Counted from the first letter of the stretch, positions 1-8,396 are shown. The stretch is DNA of 16,549 nucleotides from Bacteroidales bacterium UBA1309 (GCA_002307185.1 DBTT01000008.1:1-16549), one strand, 5' to 3'. Numbers and translations are program-made. The notes: a model not told the origin generated them from the sequence alone.

Positions 1-2
1 AT

Positions 3-92
3 ATTTGCCGCATTGAAACCAAAGCAGATGAACTAAAGCTCAAGGTGCCTGCCCATGGCGTGGCCCTTTATAAATTTATAGCTGCAAAATGA
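3..92 (+). CDS. C-terminal end of a glycosidase-like protein (partial)
   Basis: The window opens inside a reading frame that gives 29 residues and ends at a TGA (90-92). The tail reads ...KLKVPAHGVALYKFIAAK. The 'P-x-HG-x-x-LY' ending resembles the last beta-strand of the C-terminal sandwich of GH27-type alpha-galactosidases; the complete GH27 gene later in this window ends with the comparable PQHGAGLYRI. The next gene starts 31 nt downstream on the same strand, so this is probably the preceding member of the same operon. The catalytic part lies outside the window, so the family is a guess from the tail alone. Confidence 0.5.
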   Translation: MCRIETKADELKLKVPAHGVALYKFIAAK

Positions 93-123
93 ATCTTTAA
101 TCAAGAAAAGTGTATATATAAGA

Positions 124-1896
124 ATGAAACACAATATTTGGAATAAATTAGCTTGTATAGCTGTTGTTGTGATCATGTTTCCCTTTATGGGTAAAACGCA
201 AAACCCCGTTATACAAACCATATATACAGCCGACCCCGCACCGATGGTGCACAATGGCACTTTGTATCTATATACTGGGCATGACGAGGATAAATCAAGT
301 TGGTTTACAATGAAAGACTGGTATTGCTATTCTACCACGGACATGGTAAACTGGACTGACAGAGGGGCTGCTCTTTCTCTCAAGACCTTTGGATGGGCCA
401 ATAAGGACGCTTGGGCTGGGCAGTGCATCTTTAGGGATGGCAAATTTTATTGGTATGTCCCCATCAACCAGTCTAACGGCAAAGGAATGGCCATTGGGGT
501 GGCCGTTTCGGATAAACCTGAGGGTCCGTTCAAAGACGCATTGGGTAAGCCGATGATTTCGGACGGCTGGGGATATATTGACCCTTCTGTCTTTATCGAT
601 GACGATGGACAGGCCTACTTGTATTGGGGAAATCCACACCTTTTCTATGTGAAGCTTAACAAAGACATGGTTTCTTATGACCAAAAAGTGGGAATTGTTA
701 AAGAACAGCTAACAGCCAAAGGTTTCAAGCCCCGTGTCATCAATGCCGAAAAAACATTTACCTGGGCAAAATCCATCGATTGCGAGGCCGCACATTGTGT
801 AAAGAATGCTGCAAACAACAAATATTATTGGTATGTGAGTGCTATCGACAAGAATACAAACAAGAAGGTTATCGGCGTGGCCATCGGGAGTAACCCGAGA
901 GGCCCGTTTACCGATCTGCTCGGTAAGCCTTTTATAACCGATAACTGTGGCGATGGCAATATCAACCCGACTGTTGTTAGGGACGACACCAAACAACCCT
1001 ACCTGACATGGGGTGCTTCTGTGCTTTGGCATGTGAAGCTCAATGAAGACATGGTTTCTTACGATATGGGGCTGGGTATTCAGCAAGTTGCAGCCGATAA
1101 AAAAGATTGGTTTGCCTCCAAAATCAAGGGAGCCGAAAATAGTAGTGAAAAACGACAAACAACATACGAGGAAGCTCCTTGGCTGTTTAAACGAAATAAT
1201 AAATACTACCTCCTTTATGCGGCGGGTGGTGTCCCCGAACATTTGGCTTATTCCACAAGCACCAGCCCTACCGGGCCATGGACTTATGGCGACACCATTA
1301 TGTCCGTCATTAAAAAAGGAGGTGCTTTTACGAATCACCCGGGATATGTTGACTACAAGGGAAAATCTTATTTCTTTTACCACAATGCTGCATTGCCTGG
1401 CGGCGGCGGTTTCGCACGTTCGGTTTGCGTGGATGAGTTTAAGTTTAACGCCGATGGCTCTATACCCCGGATAGCTCCCACAGCGGGCATTGTTGAGGCA
1501 GTCGGCAAAGTGAATCCCTTTGTGCGTGTTGAAGCCGAAACAATTGCTTGGGAAGTAGGTGTCGAAACTTCAAAAGATGAAAAAACAGGTGTTTACGTGA
1601 CCGACATCAGTAACGGTGACTATATTAAAGTTCGGCAGGTGGATTTTGGCAAGGGGGCTGGTCGATTTGAAGCTGCCGTCGCTGCTGTTTCGGATGGGGG
1701 AAGCATTGAAATCCGTGTCGATGGCCTTACAGGAACATTACTGGGAAACTGCACAGTGAAAAAGTCGGGCGGCATGCTAACCTGGTCGGTGCAATCGTGC
1801 AAGACAAAAAAGGTGGAGGGTGTTCACGATGTCTTTTTGGTGTTCAACGGGGGCAGCGGTAATCTATTCAATTTCGATTGGTGGAAACTAAAGTAA
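124..1896 (+). CDS. Secreted GH43 glycosidase with CBM6 and a duplicated propeller segment
   Basis: A 590-residue exported GH43 enzyme, probably an alpha-L-arabinofuranosidase or beta-xylosidase acting on plant polysaccharide. A signal peptide covers about residues 1-26. The GH43 five-bladed propeller follows: catalytic base D37 in TADPAP, pKa-modulating D153 in YIDPSVFIDDDG, and general acid E350 in EEAPWLF. A C-terminal CBM6 (about 463-590, beginning VNPFVRVEAE and ending NFDWWKLK) resembles that of arabinoxylan arabinofuranohydrolases such as Bacillus XynD. It is about 120-150 residues longer than the two other GH43-CBM6 proteins here because residues about 96-190 are repeated at about 219-318. 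In the second copy the DP motif is NP (N281). It is the first complete gene of the hydrolase operon, 31 nt after the previous stop. Family assignment is firm; substrate is inferred. Confidence 0.93.
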   Translation: MKHNIWNKLACIAVVVIMFPFMGKTQNPVIQTIYTADPAPMVHNGTLYLYTGHDEDKSSWFTMKDWYCYSTTDMVNWTDRGAALSLKTFGWANKDAWAGQCIFRDGKFYWYVPINQSNGKGMAIGVAVSDKPEGPFKDALGKPMISDGWGYIDPSVFIDDDGQAYLYWGNPHLFYVKLNKDMVSYDQKVGIVKEQLTAKGFKPRVINAEKTFTWAKSIDCEAAHCVKNAANNKYYWYVSAIDKNTNKKVIGVAIGSNPRGPFTDLLGKPFITDNCGDGNINPTVVRDDTKQPYLTWGASVLWHVKLNEDMVSYDMGLGIQQVAADKKDWFASKIKGAENSSEKRQTTYEEAPWLFKRNNKYYLLYAAGGVPEHLAYSTSTSPTGPWTYGDTIMSVIKKGGAFTNHPGYVDYKGKSYFFYHNAALPGGGGFARSVCVDEFKFNADGSIPRIAPTAGIVEAVGKVNPFVRVEAETIAWEVGVETSKDEKTGVYVTDISNGDYIKVRQVDFGKGAGRFEAAVAAVSDGGSIEIRVDGLTGTLLGNCTVKKSGGMLTWSVQSCKTKKVEGVHDVFLVFNGGSGNLFNFDWWKLK

Positions 1897-1928
1897 TTAA
1901 TTCAAATATTATAAAATTAAAAAATGTT

Positions 1929-3704
1929 ATGAGTGTTAGAAATCGCATCTATTTAAAAATGGCACTTATTGTCAGTGCCTTGACACTATTTTCAGTTACG
2001 AACAATGCTTATTGTCAAAGCCAGGTTCTAGCCCATTGGAACTTTGAGCAAATAAAGCACCTCAAGGGAGATTCCCTTTCGGTGCCCGTAGTAGGCCAGC
2101 CTCTGACTGCTGACAACCGCAACCCGATAGAGCCACAACCTTATGTGAATGATGAGTCGGGCAAAGGAAACTATGTGCAAGTATATGGAGCTAAAGCTTC
2201 GACTATTGTTTTTTCCGACAATGTGCCAAATTCTATGGTAGATGGAAAACCAAACAAGCGGTCGCTTTCACTGAAGAAGGGTGAGTATGTTGTCACATAC
2301 AATCGTCCCCTGTCCTATTACGACCTGCAGAAAAGTTGGACTATCGAAGCTAGTCTGATGTGTAATCTGTTAGGGACAGAACAGGTATATCTTTGCAAGG
2401 AAGGTGCCGTAGGCCAGTTGTTTGGAGACGTGTCCATTGGTTACGACAACATGCAAAAAAAATATTTTGTGGAACTCTTTTGTGCCGACGGACAACCCCG
2501 CCGCATAGTTGCCGGCAGCGAAGTGGAAGCCGGAAAATGGTATGATGTGCGTGCAAGCGCCGACTACGACATAAAAAAAGACCAAACCACCATGCAAATA
2601 GAAGTGAAAGCTTCATCTGAAAAAAGTTTTGGTAAAGCGACCTCAATTACCTTCAAGGGTAAAGCTTTGCGAAGCGATGCAGGCTCATGGATAATTGGAC
2701 ACGGCTATCCCGGAGGCTATCCCAATAGCTTGTCTGTCCTTGATGGTGGAATTGACGAAGTGAAGATTTCCGGAGAAGCACTACCTCGCGTAGCCGGACA
2801 AAACCCTTTGTTTACGGATGCTTTCACCGCCGATCCTGCGGCTTTGGTTGTGGGCGACAGAGTGTATGTGTATGTAGGACAGGATAAAGCTTCGGTCGGT
2901 GGCTGGTTCAGCATGCCCAACTGGCTTTGTTACTCAACTACCGATATGAAGCATTGGACTGCTCACGGACCTGTTTTGGCTGCAAAAGATTTTGTAAATG
3001 CAAATAGCGGATCGGCTTGGGCTGCGCAGGTGGTCGAAAAGGATGGCAAGTATTACTTTTACGTAACGCTCGACAGAAAAGAAGGACACTTTATTACTGT
3101 TGCGGTAGGTGATTCTCCAACTGGTCCGTTTAAAGAAGCTCTTCCCGGTAAACCATTGATTACAGACGATATGACCAAAGATTCATACAGATGGAATACT
3201 GATATTGACCCAACCGTCTTCATTGACGACGATGGAACACCTTGGATGGCATGGGGAAATGGAGATTGCTACATGGTGAAGCTTAATCGTAATATGGTTG
3301 AACTGGATGGTGCAATTAAGAAAGTCCCACTTAAAAATTATTCCGAAGGACCTTGGCTTTTCAAACGGGGCAACCTCTATTATAATGTTTACGCTGCCGA
3401 TGCTCCTGGGGTTCGGCCCGAGCAAATGTGTTATTCCACTGCACCGAAGATTACCGGTCCATGGACATATGGTGGTTTTGTAACCAGTGCGGCCAAGCAT
3501 GGTTTCACAATACACCCCGCAGTAATAGAATTCAAAAAGCAATGGTATTTATTCTACCACGATGGAGCATATCCTTTGGATGGAACTCCAGGTGGAGACT
3601 GCCGCCGTCAGGTGTGCCTTGAATACCTTTACTTTAATCCCGACGGAAGTATAAAGCCAATTACCCTGACAACAGAAGGTGTGAGCGTGCCGGCTCAAAA
3701 ATAA
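1929..3704 (+). CDS. Secreted LamG-GH43 glycosidase
   Basis: A 591-residue exported GH43 protein. The frame is open from an ATG at 1878 inside the previous gene, but that would put 17 charged residues before the signal peptide and overlap the GH43 upstream. The ATG at 1929 gives a normal signal peptide (about residues 1-29, ending NNAYC before QSQ) and a 32-nt gap. Residues about 30-285 form a beta-rich LamG/concanavalin-like domain (AHWNFE near the start, GGIDEVKISGEAL at the end). The GH43 propeller follows, with base D302 (TADPAA), D427 (DIDPTVFIDDDG) and acid E473 (SEGPWLF). It ends soon after the propeller without the CBM6 of its neighbours, so the N-terminal domain may replace it as the glycan-binding module. 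Likely an arabinofuranosidase or xylosidase; substrate not determinable here. Confidence 0.9.
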   Translation: MSVRNRIYLKMALIVSALTLFSVTNNAYCQSQVLAHWNFEQIKHLKGDSLSVPVVGQPLTADNRNPIEPQPYVNDESGKGNYVQVYGAKASTIVFSDNVPNSMVDGKPNKRSLSLKKGEYVVTYNRPLSYYDLQKSWTIEASLMCNLLGTEQVYLCKEGAVGQLFGDVSIGYDNMQKKYFVELFCADGQPRRIVAGSEVEAGKWYDVRASADYDIKKDQTTMQIEVKASSEKSFGKATSITFKGKALRSDAGSWIIGHGYPGGYPNSLSVLDGGIDEVKISGEALPRVAGQNPLFTDAFTADPAALVVGDRVYVYVGQDKASVGGWFSMPNWLCYSTTDMKHWTAHGPVLAAKDFVNANSGSAWAAQVVEKDGKYYFYVTLDRKEGHFITVAVGDSPTGPFKEALPGKPLITDDMTKDSYRWNTDIDPTVFIDDDGTPWMAWGNGDCYMVKLNRNMVELDGAIKKVPLKNYSEGPWLFKRGNLYYNVYAADAPGVRPEQMCYSTAPKITGPWTYGGFVTSAAKHGFTIHPAVIEFKKQWYLFYHDGAYPLDGTPGGDCRRQVCLEYLYFNPDGSIKPITLTTEGVSVPAQK

Positions 3705-3722
3705 TAAACCAGATTTATAACA

Positions 3723-5048
3723 ATGGCAAAGTTAGGTCTAATTTACTTATTGGCATTCACTTCCATGCTGTTTTTCAATAACTTGAAAGCTGAAAATCCA
3801 ATTGTTCAAACGAGATATACGGCGGACCCCGCTCCATTGGTGTATAACAATACTTTTTATGTATATACTGGTCATGATGAAGCAGTGAAACCAAATGGCT
3901 GGTTTAACATGAAAGAATGGAGATGCTATTCATCAACAGATATGTCAAATTGGACTGATCTCGGATCGCCGATGAACTTGAAGACATTTAGTTGGGGTAA
4001 TGTTGATGCGTGGGCTTCCCAGTGCGTTTACCGTAACGGAAAGTTTTATTGGTACACTTGTGTCAGACTTGAAAAAGACAGGTTTGGAATAGGAGTGGGA
4101 GTATCCGACAAACCTGAGGGTCCATTTACTGATGGAATCGGTAAACCATTGATTACTGGTGATAGCTATCTTGATCCAACGGTGTATATCGACGATGACG
4201 GTCAAGCCTATATGTATTTTGGCAACGGAAAACTTTGGTATGTTAAGTTAAATCAGGATATGATTTCCACCTCGGGTTCAATAGTGGAAATATCCCGGGC
4301 CAAAGCCTCGGTTGATAGTTATCTTGAAGCCCCTTGGCTGTATAAACGTAACGGCTTGTACTACTTGATATATGCCGGTAAGGTACCTGGAAAAGAAAAT
4401 ATTCGTTACAGTACAAGTTCAACTCCGACAGGTATTTGGGAATATAAAGGTATCATTATGCATGAGGAAGGTGATAGTTGGACAAATCATCCGGGAATAG
4501 CTGATTATAAAGGAAACTCCTATTTCGTATATCATAATGGAGCATTGCCCGGAGGTGGAAATGGTCATCGTTCGGTATGTGTGGAGCAGTTCAAATATAA
4601 TGCTGATGGCTCTATCCCTTTGATGAAGATGACATCAACTGGCTCGGAACAAATTGGAACTCTAAATCCATATATCAGACATGAGGCAGAAGAAATTTGC
4701 TGGGAAGATGGTATTACTACAGAGACAAGCAGTCAGGTTGGAGTTTACGTGACATCTATTGATAATGGCGATTACATTAAAGTCAAAGGGGTTAATTTTG
4801 GCAAAGGAGCGAAAATGTTTCAGGCAAATGTGGCTTCAGGAGCTAATGGAGGAAAAATTGAAATTCGGACAGATAGCCTTTCCGGACCGTTACTTGGAAC
4901 GTGTTTAGTCCAGAATACTGGAGATTGGCAGAAGTGGGTAATCCAAAAATGTGTCTTGAAAAAAACAAGAGGAATCCATGATCTTTATTTGGTATTCAAA
5001 GGTGGCGAAAGTAAGCTGTTTAATTTTGACTACTGGAAATTTAAATAA
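3723..5048 (+). CDS. Secreted GH43 glycosidase with CBM6
   Basis: A 441-residue exported GH43-CBM6 enzyme, the most compact of the set. The signal peptide is about residues 1-23 (FNNLKA before ENPIVQT). GH43 residues: base D35 (TADPAP), D151 (LDPTVYIDDDG), acid E202 (LEAPWLY). The CBM6 spans about residues 313-441 (LNPYIRHEAE to FNFDYWKFK). It aligns with the first GH43 almost end to end apart from that protein's internal duplication (shared ADPAP, NMKEW/TMKDW, WASQC/WAGQC, NHPG, HNGALPGGG/HNAALPGGG), so it is a good model for the unduplicated ancestor. The start lies 18 nt after the previous stop. The gene looks more A/T-rich in third positions than its neighbours, which might reflect a different history. 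Probable alpha-L-arabinofuranosidase or arabinoxylan arabinofuranohydrolase; activity is inferred. Confidence 0.92.
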   Translation: MAKLGLIYLLAFTSMLFFNNLKAENPIVQTRYTADPAPLVYNNTFYVYTGHDEAVKPNGWFNMKEWRCYSSTDMSNWTDLGSPMNLKTFSWGNVDAWASQCVYRNGKFYWYTCVRLEKDRFGIGVGVSDKPEGPFTDGIGKPLITGDSYLDPTVYIDDDGQAYMYFGNGKLWYVKLNQDMISTSGSIVEISRAKASVDSYLEAPWLYKRNGLYYLIYAGKVPGKENIRYSTSSTPTGIWEYKGIIMHEEGDSWTNHPGIADYKGNSYFVYHNGALPGGGNGHRSVCVEQFKYNADGSIPLMKMTSTGSEQIGTLNPYIRHEAEEICWEDGITTETSSQVGVYVTSIDNGDYIKVKGVNFGKGAKMFQANVASGANGGKIEIRTDSLSGPLLGTCLVQNTGDWQKWVIQKCVLKKTRGIHDLYLVFKGGESKLFNFDYWKFK

Positions 5049-5075
5049 AATACAAATGAATATAAGCAAAATAAA

Positions 5076-6485
5076 ATGAGAAAAAATAAATTGAACAGGC
5101 TTGCTGTGGTAGCAATTATAAGTCTATCCTCATCCATCGGCATTAATTGCAATGCCCAAAATCCAATCATACAGACTAAATATACTGCGGATCCGGCTCC
5201 AATGGTGTACAACGATACGGTATTTCTTTATGCCGGTCATGATGAAGACGATGCCTTTGGATTTAATATGAAGGACTGGCAGCTATATACTTCCACCGAC
5301 ATGGTGAACTGGACTGACCATGGCGCTGTTGCGTCGTTGAAAGATTTCAAGTGGGTGACTACCGACAATGGAGCTTGGGCGCCTCAGTGCATCCACCGCA
5401 ACGGAAAGTTTTATTTCTATTGCCCGATGCCAGGAGGTTTTGGTATCGGTGTTTTGGTCTCGGATAGCCCCTATGGCCCTTTCAAGGATCCGATAGGAAA
5501 ACCGTTGATCGGCGGCCAGTACAATAGTATTGATCCCACCGTGTTTGTAGATGACGATGGACAAGCATACTTATACTGGGGCAATCCCAATCTGTGGTAT
5601 GTGAAACTCAATAAAGACATGATTTCTTTTGAAGGGGAACCGATAAAAGACCCTCAGTTTGCCAAGGTTAAGGGACAGCGCGATCCTTTTCGTTATCAGG
5701 AAGGACCTTGGGCTTATAAACGTAACGGGTACTATTATATGGCTTATGCTTCAACGTGTTGTCCGGAAGGGATTGGTTATGCGATGGGAAAGAGTGCCAC
5801 CGGTCCATGGGAATATAAAGGTTCGATCATGGACGGTGACCCACGTTCGAGCGGTAACCATCCGGGCATAATCGACTACAAAGGGACTTCCTATGTGTTC
5901 GGTTTCAATTATGCCATACTGAAACAAACCATGTCGAAGCATTACGAACGCCGCTCCATTTGTGTTGAGAAACTGACATATAACCCGGATGGCACCATTC
6001 AAAAGCTTCCGTTTTGGTCGAAAAATGTTGACCAGCTTGGAACCGTTAACCCTTACGATAAAGTGCAGGCAGAGACCATGGCATATAGCGAAGGGTTAAA
6101 AACGATGAAAGTGGAAGAATGGGAACGAAATATTCCATGGAACAGGGGAAAATTGCAGCTAGCACGGATGGTGGTCACTTCCGTCAACAATGGCGATTAC
6201 ATAAGGGTTCAAGGTGTTGATTTCTCAAAAGGTGCAACGACCGTTGATGTTTGTGTTTCGGCACTAAGAGGTGGGAAAATTGAAATCCGCACCGATAAAA
6301 TTGATGGAGCGATACTGGCAACGATTAATGTGGATGCTTCCGGTGAGGGGGATATGTATAAAACAATTACTTCTCCAGTAAATAAAATCAAGGGAGTTCA
6401 TGATCTGTATTTTGTCTTCAAGGGTGAGAAAGATCTGTTCAATTTTGACTGGTGGCAGTTTTCCACTAAAAAAATAGAAAAATAA
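5076..6485 (+). CDS. Secreted GH43 glycosidase with CBM6
   Basis: A 469-residue exported GH43-CBM6 enzyme. The signal peptide is about residues 1-27 (INCNA before QNPIIQT). The triad is visible as D39 (TADPAP), D153 (IDPTVFVDDDG) and E209 (QEGPWAY). The propeller contains a CC pair (about 228-229, STCCPEG) and lacks the HNGALPGGG loop of its neighbours, having FNYAILKQTMSK instead, so the loops around the active site differ. The CBM6 (about 323-463) carries an insertion of about 20 residues near its start (around EEWERNIPW). These differences argue for a linkage or side-chain specificity distinct from the other three GH43s. It starts 27 nt after the previous stop; a 117-nt gap follows before GH27. 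Confidence 0.92.
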   Translation: MRKNKLNRLAVVAIISLSSSIGINCNAQNPIIQTKYTADPAPMVYNDTVFLYAGHDEDDAFGFNMKDWQLYTSTDMVNWTDHGAVASLKDFKWVTTDNGAWAPQCIHRNGKFYFYCPMPGGFGIGVLVSDSPYGPFKDPIGKPLIGGQYNSIDPTVFVDDDGQAYLYWGNPNLWYVKLNKDMISFEGEPIKDPQFAKVKGQRDPFRYQEGPWAYKRNGYYYMAYASTCCPEGIGYAMGKSATGPWEYKGSIMDGDPRSSGNHPGIIDYKGTSYVFGFNYAILKQTMSKHYERRSICVEKLTYNPDGTIQKLPFWSKNVDQLGTVNPYDKVQAETMAYSEGLKTMKVEEWERNIPWNRGKLQLARMVVTSVNNGDYIRVQGVDFSKGATTVDVCVSALRGGKIEIRTDKIDGAILATINVDASGEGDMYKTITSPVNKIKGVHDLYFVFKGEKDLFNFDWWQFSTKKIEK

Positions 6486-6489
6486 TAAC

Positions 6490-6558
6490 ATGAAACGAAG
6501 CATGATTTTTAGCAAATCACCAAAGTTGATGATTAGAAAAATCATGCGAGTTGCCTAA
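6490..6558 (+). pseudogene. 22-codon ORF, possible relic of a SusC-type receptor start
   Basis: In the 117-nt gap after the last GH43, an ATG five nt past its stop opens a 22-codon frame ending in TAA. The peptide is basic and ends LMIRKIMRVA. This resembles the cytoplasmic lead-in before the hydrophobic signal core of many Bacteroidota SusC-like TonB-dependent receptors, but the hydrophobic core and everything beyond are absent. It may be what remains after a receptor gene was deleted, or it may be chance or a short leader peptide. The same stretch contains a perfect 11-bp inverted repeat (6500-6510 with 6537-6547). Confidence 0.25.
6500..6547 (+). repeat. Inverted repeat in the GH43-GH27 gap
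   Basis: GCATGATTTTT (6500-6510) pairs perfectly with AAAAATCATGC (6537-6547), and a weaker inner pairing of AATCA with TGATT can extend the stem. No T-run follows, so it is not a standard intrinsic terminator. It could be an RNA processing or stability element that tunes expression of the GH27-GH31 part of the operon, or an operator. Confidence 0.5.
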
Positions 6559-6602
6559 GGGCGAACGTTGTTTCCATACAGCCTAACAGTAAAATTAATC
6601 GT

Positions 6603-8396
6603 ATGAAATTGAAAAACCAATTATTGTTATTTAGTGTATGCAGTTTGATTAGTATTTCAACTGTGTTAGCACAAACAAAAAAGAATTATCACACATGGGC
6701 AACTACTCCACCCCTGGGCTGGAACAGTTGGGATTGTTTCGGGACAACTGTGACCGAACAGCAAGTTAAGGAGCAGGCCGATGCCATGGCCAAGCACCTC
6801 TTGCCAAGTGGATACAAGTATCTTACGGTGGACATCCAGTGGTACGAGCCAGAGTCAAAAGGGCATGCCTATGACCCCAAAGCTATGCTTACGATGGACG
6901 AATACGGACGTCTGACACCCGGGCTAAAAAAATTCCCTTCGGCTGCCAATGGCATAGGTTTCAAGGCACTGGCGGACTATGTGCATTCGAAAGGGCTGAA
7001 ATTCGGTATTCATATCATGCGCGGTATTCCCCGGCAGGCGGTTGAGAAAAACTTGCCTGTGTTGGGAACAACAGTAAAGGCCCAGGATATTGCGTTGACA
7101 AACTCCCGATGTGCATGGAATCCGGACATGTATGGTGTTGATGCCACCAAACCAGAAGGGCAGGCTTACTATAACTCAATTGTGCAAATGTATGCTGATT
7201 GGGGAGTCGATTTCATCAAGTGCGACGATATTTCACGCCCTTACGACAATGTTCAAAAAGCTGAAATTGAAGCGCTCCGCAAGGCAATCGACAAAACCGG
7301 GCGGCCCATCATCTTGAGCTTGTCTCCAGGTGCGACCCCGGTGAAGATGGGCGAGCATGTGATGAACCATGCCAACATGTGGCGCATTACGGACGATTTC
7401 TGGGACAGGTGGGGATTGTTGTTTGCCATGTTCGAGCGTCTGGATGCCTGGACTCCTTACCGTGGCCCCGGACATTTCCCCGATGCCGACATGCTTCCGA
7501 TTGGAATTGTAGATTTCAAACGCCCGACCAACTTCACCAAGAACGAGCAATACACGTTGATGAGCCTTTGGGCTATTGGCCGTTCGCCGCTCATTTTCGG
7601 TGGCGACATGACCAAGCTGGATGATTTTACGAAAGAAATGCTCACCAATCCGGAGATGCTGAAAGTGAACCAGCAGAGCACCAACAACCGACAGGTGTCG
7701 AGGGATAAAAACCTGATTGTGTGGACAGCAGATGTACCCAATAGCAAAGACAAGTACGTTGCGCTTTTCAATGCACAAAACAAAGGGGACAATATTGATT
7801 TCAACAATGCCGACTATGCTAGTCCGCTTATTGCTGGAAAAGGTAGTTCTCAAAAAGTAGAGGTGTCGGTCAAAGGCGGAAAAAAACTTGTCTTGTTTGT
7901 GAAGGATGGCGGCAATGGTTTCGATTGGGACCATGTGGTGTGGACCGATCCTGTGCTACACGGGCCAAAAGGAGACCTGAAACTGACTGATTTGAAATGG
8001 ATCAGCGCAAGTGCAGGTTGGGGCCAAGCCCGCGTGAACCGCACATGCGACAACAAACCGATCGTTATAAACGGTCAGCCTGCCGAAGGTATTGGCACTC
8101 ATGCCGAATCCGCTATCATTTACGAGTTGCCGGAAGGCTATGACTCCTTTACTGCAACCGGGGTGGTTACCCAGGAGAAAGGTTCGGTTGTATTTGGTGT
8201 TCTTGTCAGCAAAGGAGCAATGGATCTTCCTGAAACCGCCAACGTGAAAGTTAATTTCGAAGACCTGGGTCTAAAAGGCAAAGTTAAAGTGCGTGACTTG
8301 TGGAGTCACAAAGATTTGGGAATTTTCAGTGGAAGCTTCAGCCGGGAATTGCCGCAGCATGGGGCAGGACTGTATCGCATAACTCCAGCAAAGTAA
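6603..8396 (+). CDS. Secreted GH27 glycosidase (alpha-galactosidase or beta-L-arabinopyranosidase) with NPCBM-like domain
   Basis: A 597-residue exported GH27 enzyme. The signal peptide is about residues 1-23 (ISTVLA before QTKK). The (beta/alpha)8 barrel opens with TPPLGWNSWDCFG (35-47). The predicted nucleophile is D208 in FIKCDD and the predicted acid/base is D265 in ITDDFWD. In classical alpha-galactosidases a DD pair in 'DDCW' contacts galactose; here that position reads VDIQW, keeping D77 but with Ile at 78. Residues about 440-545 look like an NPCBM-type carbohydrate-binding domain (HVVWTDP... GIGTHAES) set into the C-terminal beta-sandwich, whose last strands (about 546-597) end in PQHGAGLYRI. 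It would remove terminal alpha-galactose, or beta-L-arabinopyranose given the altered pocket, from side chains opened by the GH43s. It starts 117 nt after GH43 and ends 40 nt before GH31. Confidence 0.9.
   Translation: MKLKNQLLLFSVCSLISISTVLAQTKKNYHTWATTPPLGWNSWDCFGTTVTEQQVKEQADAMAKHLLPSGYKYLTVDIQWYEPESKGHAYDPKAMLTMDEYGRLTPGLKKFPSAANGIGFKALADYVHSKGLKFGIHIMRGIPRQAVEKNLPVLGTTVKAQDIALTNSRCAWNPDMYGVDATKPEGQAYYNSIVQMYADWGVDFIKCDDISRPYDNVQKAEIEALRKAIDKTGRPIILSLSPGATPVKMGEHVMNHANMWRITDDFWDRWGLLFAMFERLDAWTPYRGPGHFPDADMLPIGIVDFKRPTNFTKNEQYTLMSLWAIGRSPLIFGGDMTKLDDFTKEMLTNPEMLKVNQQSTNNRQVSRDKNLIVWTADVPNSKDKYVALFNAQNKGDNIDFNNADYASPLIAGKGSSQKVEVSVKGGKKLVLFVKDGGNGFDWDHVVWTDPVLHGPKGDLKLTDLKWISASAGWGQARVNRTCDNKPIVINGQPAEGIGTHAESAIIYELPEGYDSFTATGVVTQEKGSVVFGVLVSKGAMDLPETANVKVNFEDLGLKGKVKVRDLWSHKDLGIFSGSFSRELPQHGAGLYRITPAK

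Noticed and set aside
709..1383. Long open frames antisense to the hydrolase genes (also 7233-7934, 8665-9345, 10093-10704)
   Set aside because: They mirror strongly supported GH43, GH27 and GH31 genes, show no domain or signal features, and are typical shadows of coding sequence.
1878..1928. Upstream ATG at 1878 as start of the LamG-GH43 gene
   Set aside because: It lies inside the previous gene and would add 17 residues before the signal peptide; the ATG at 1929 gives a normal export signal and operon-like spacing.
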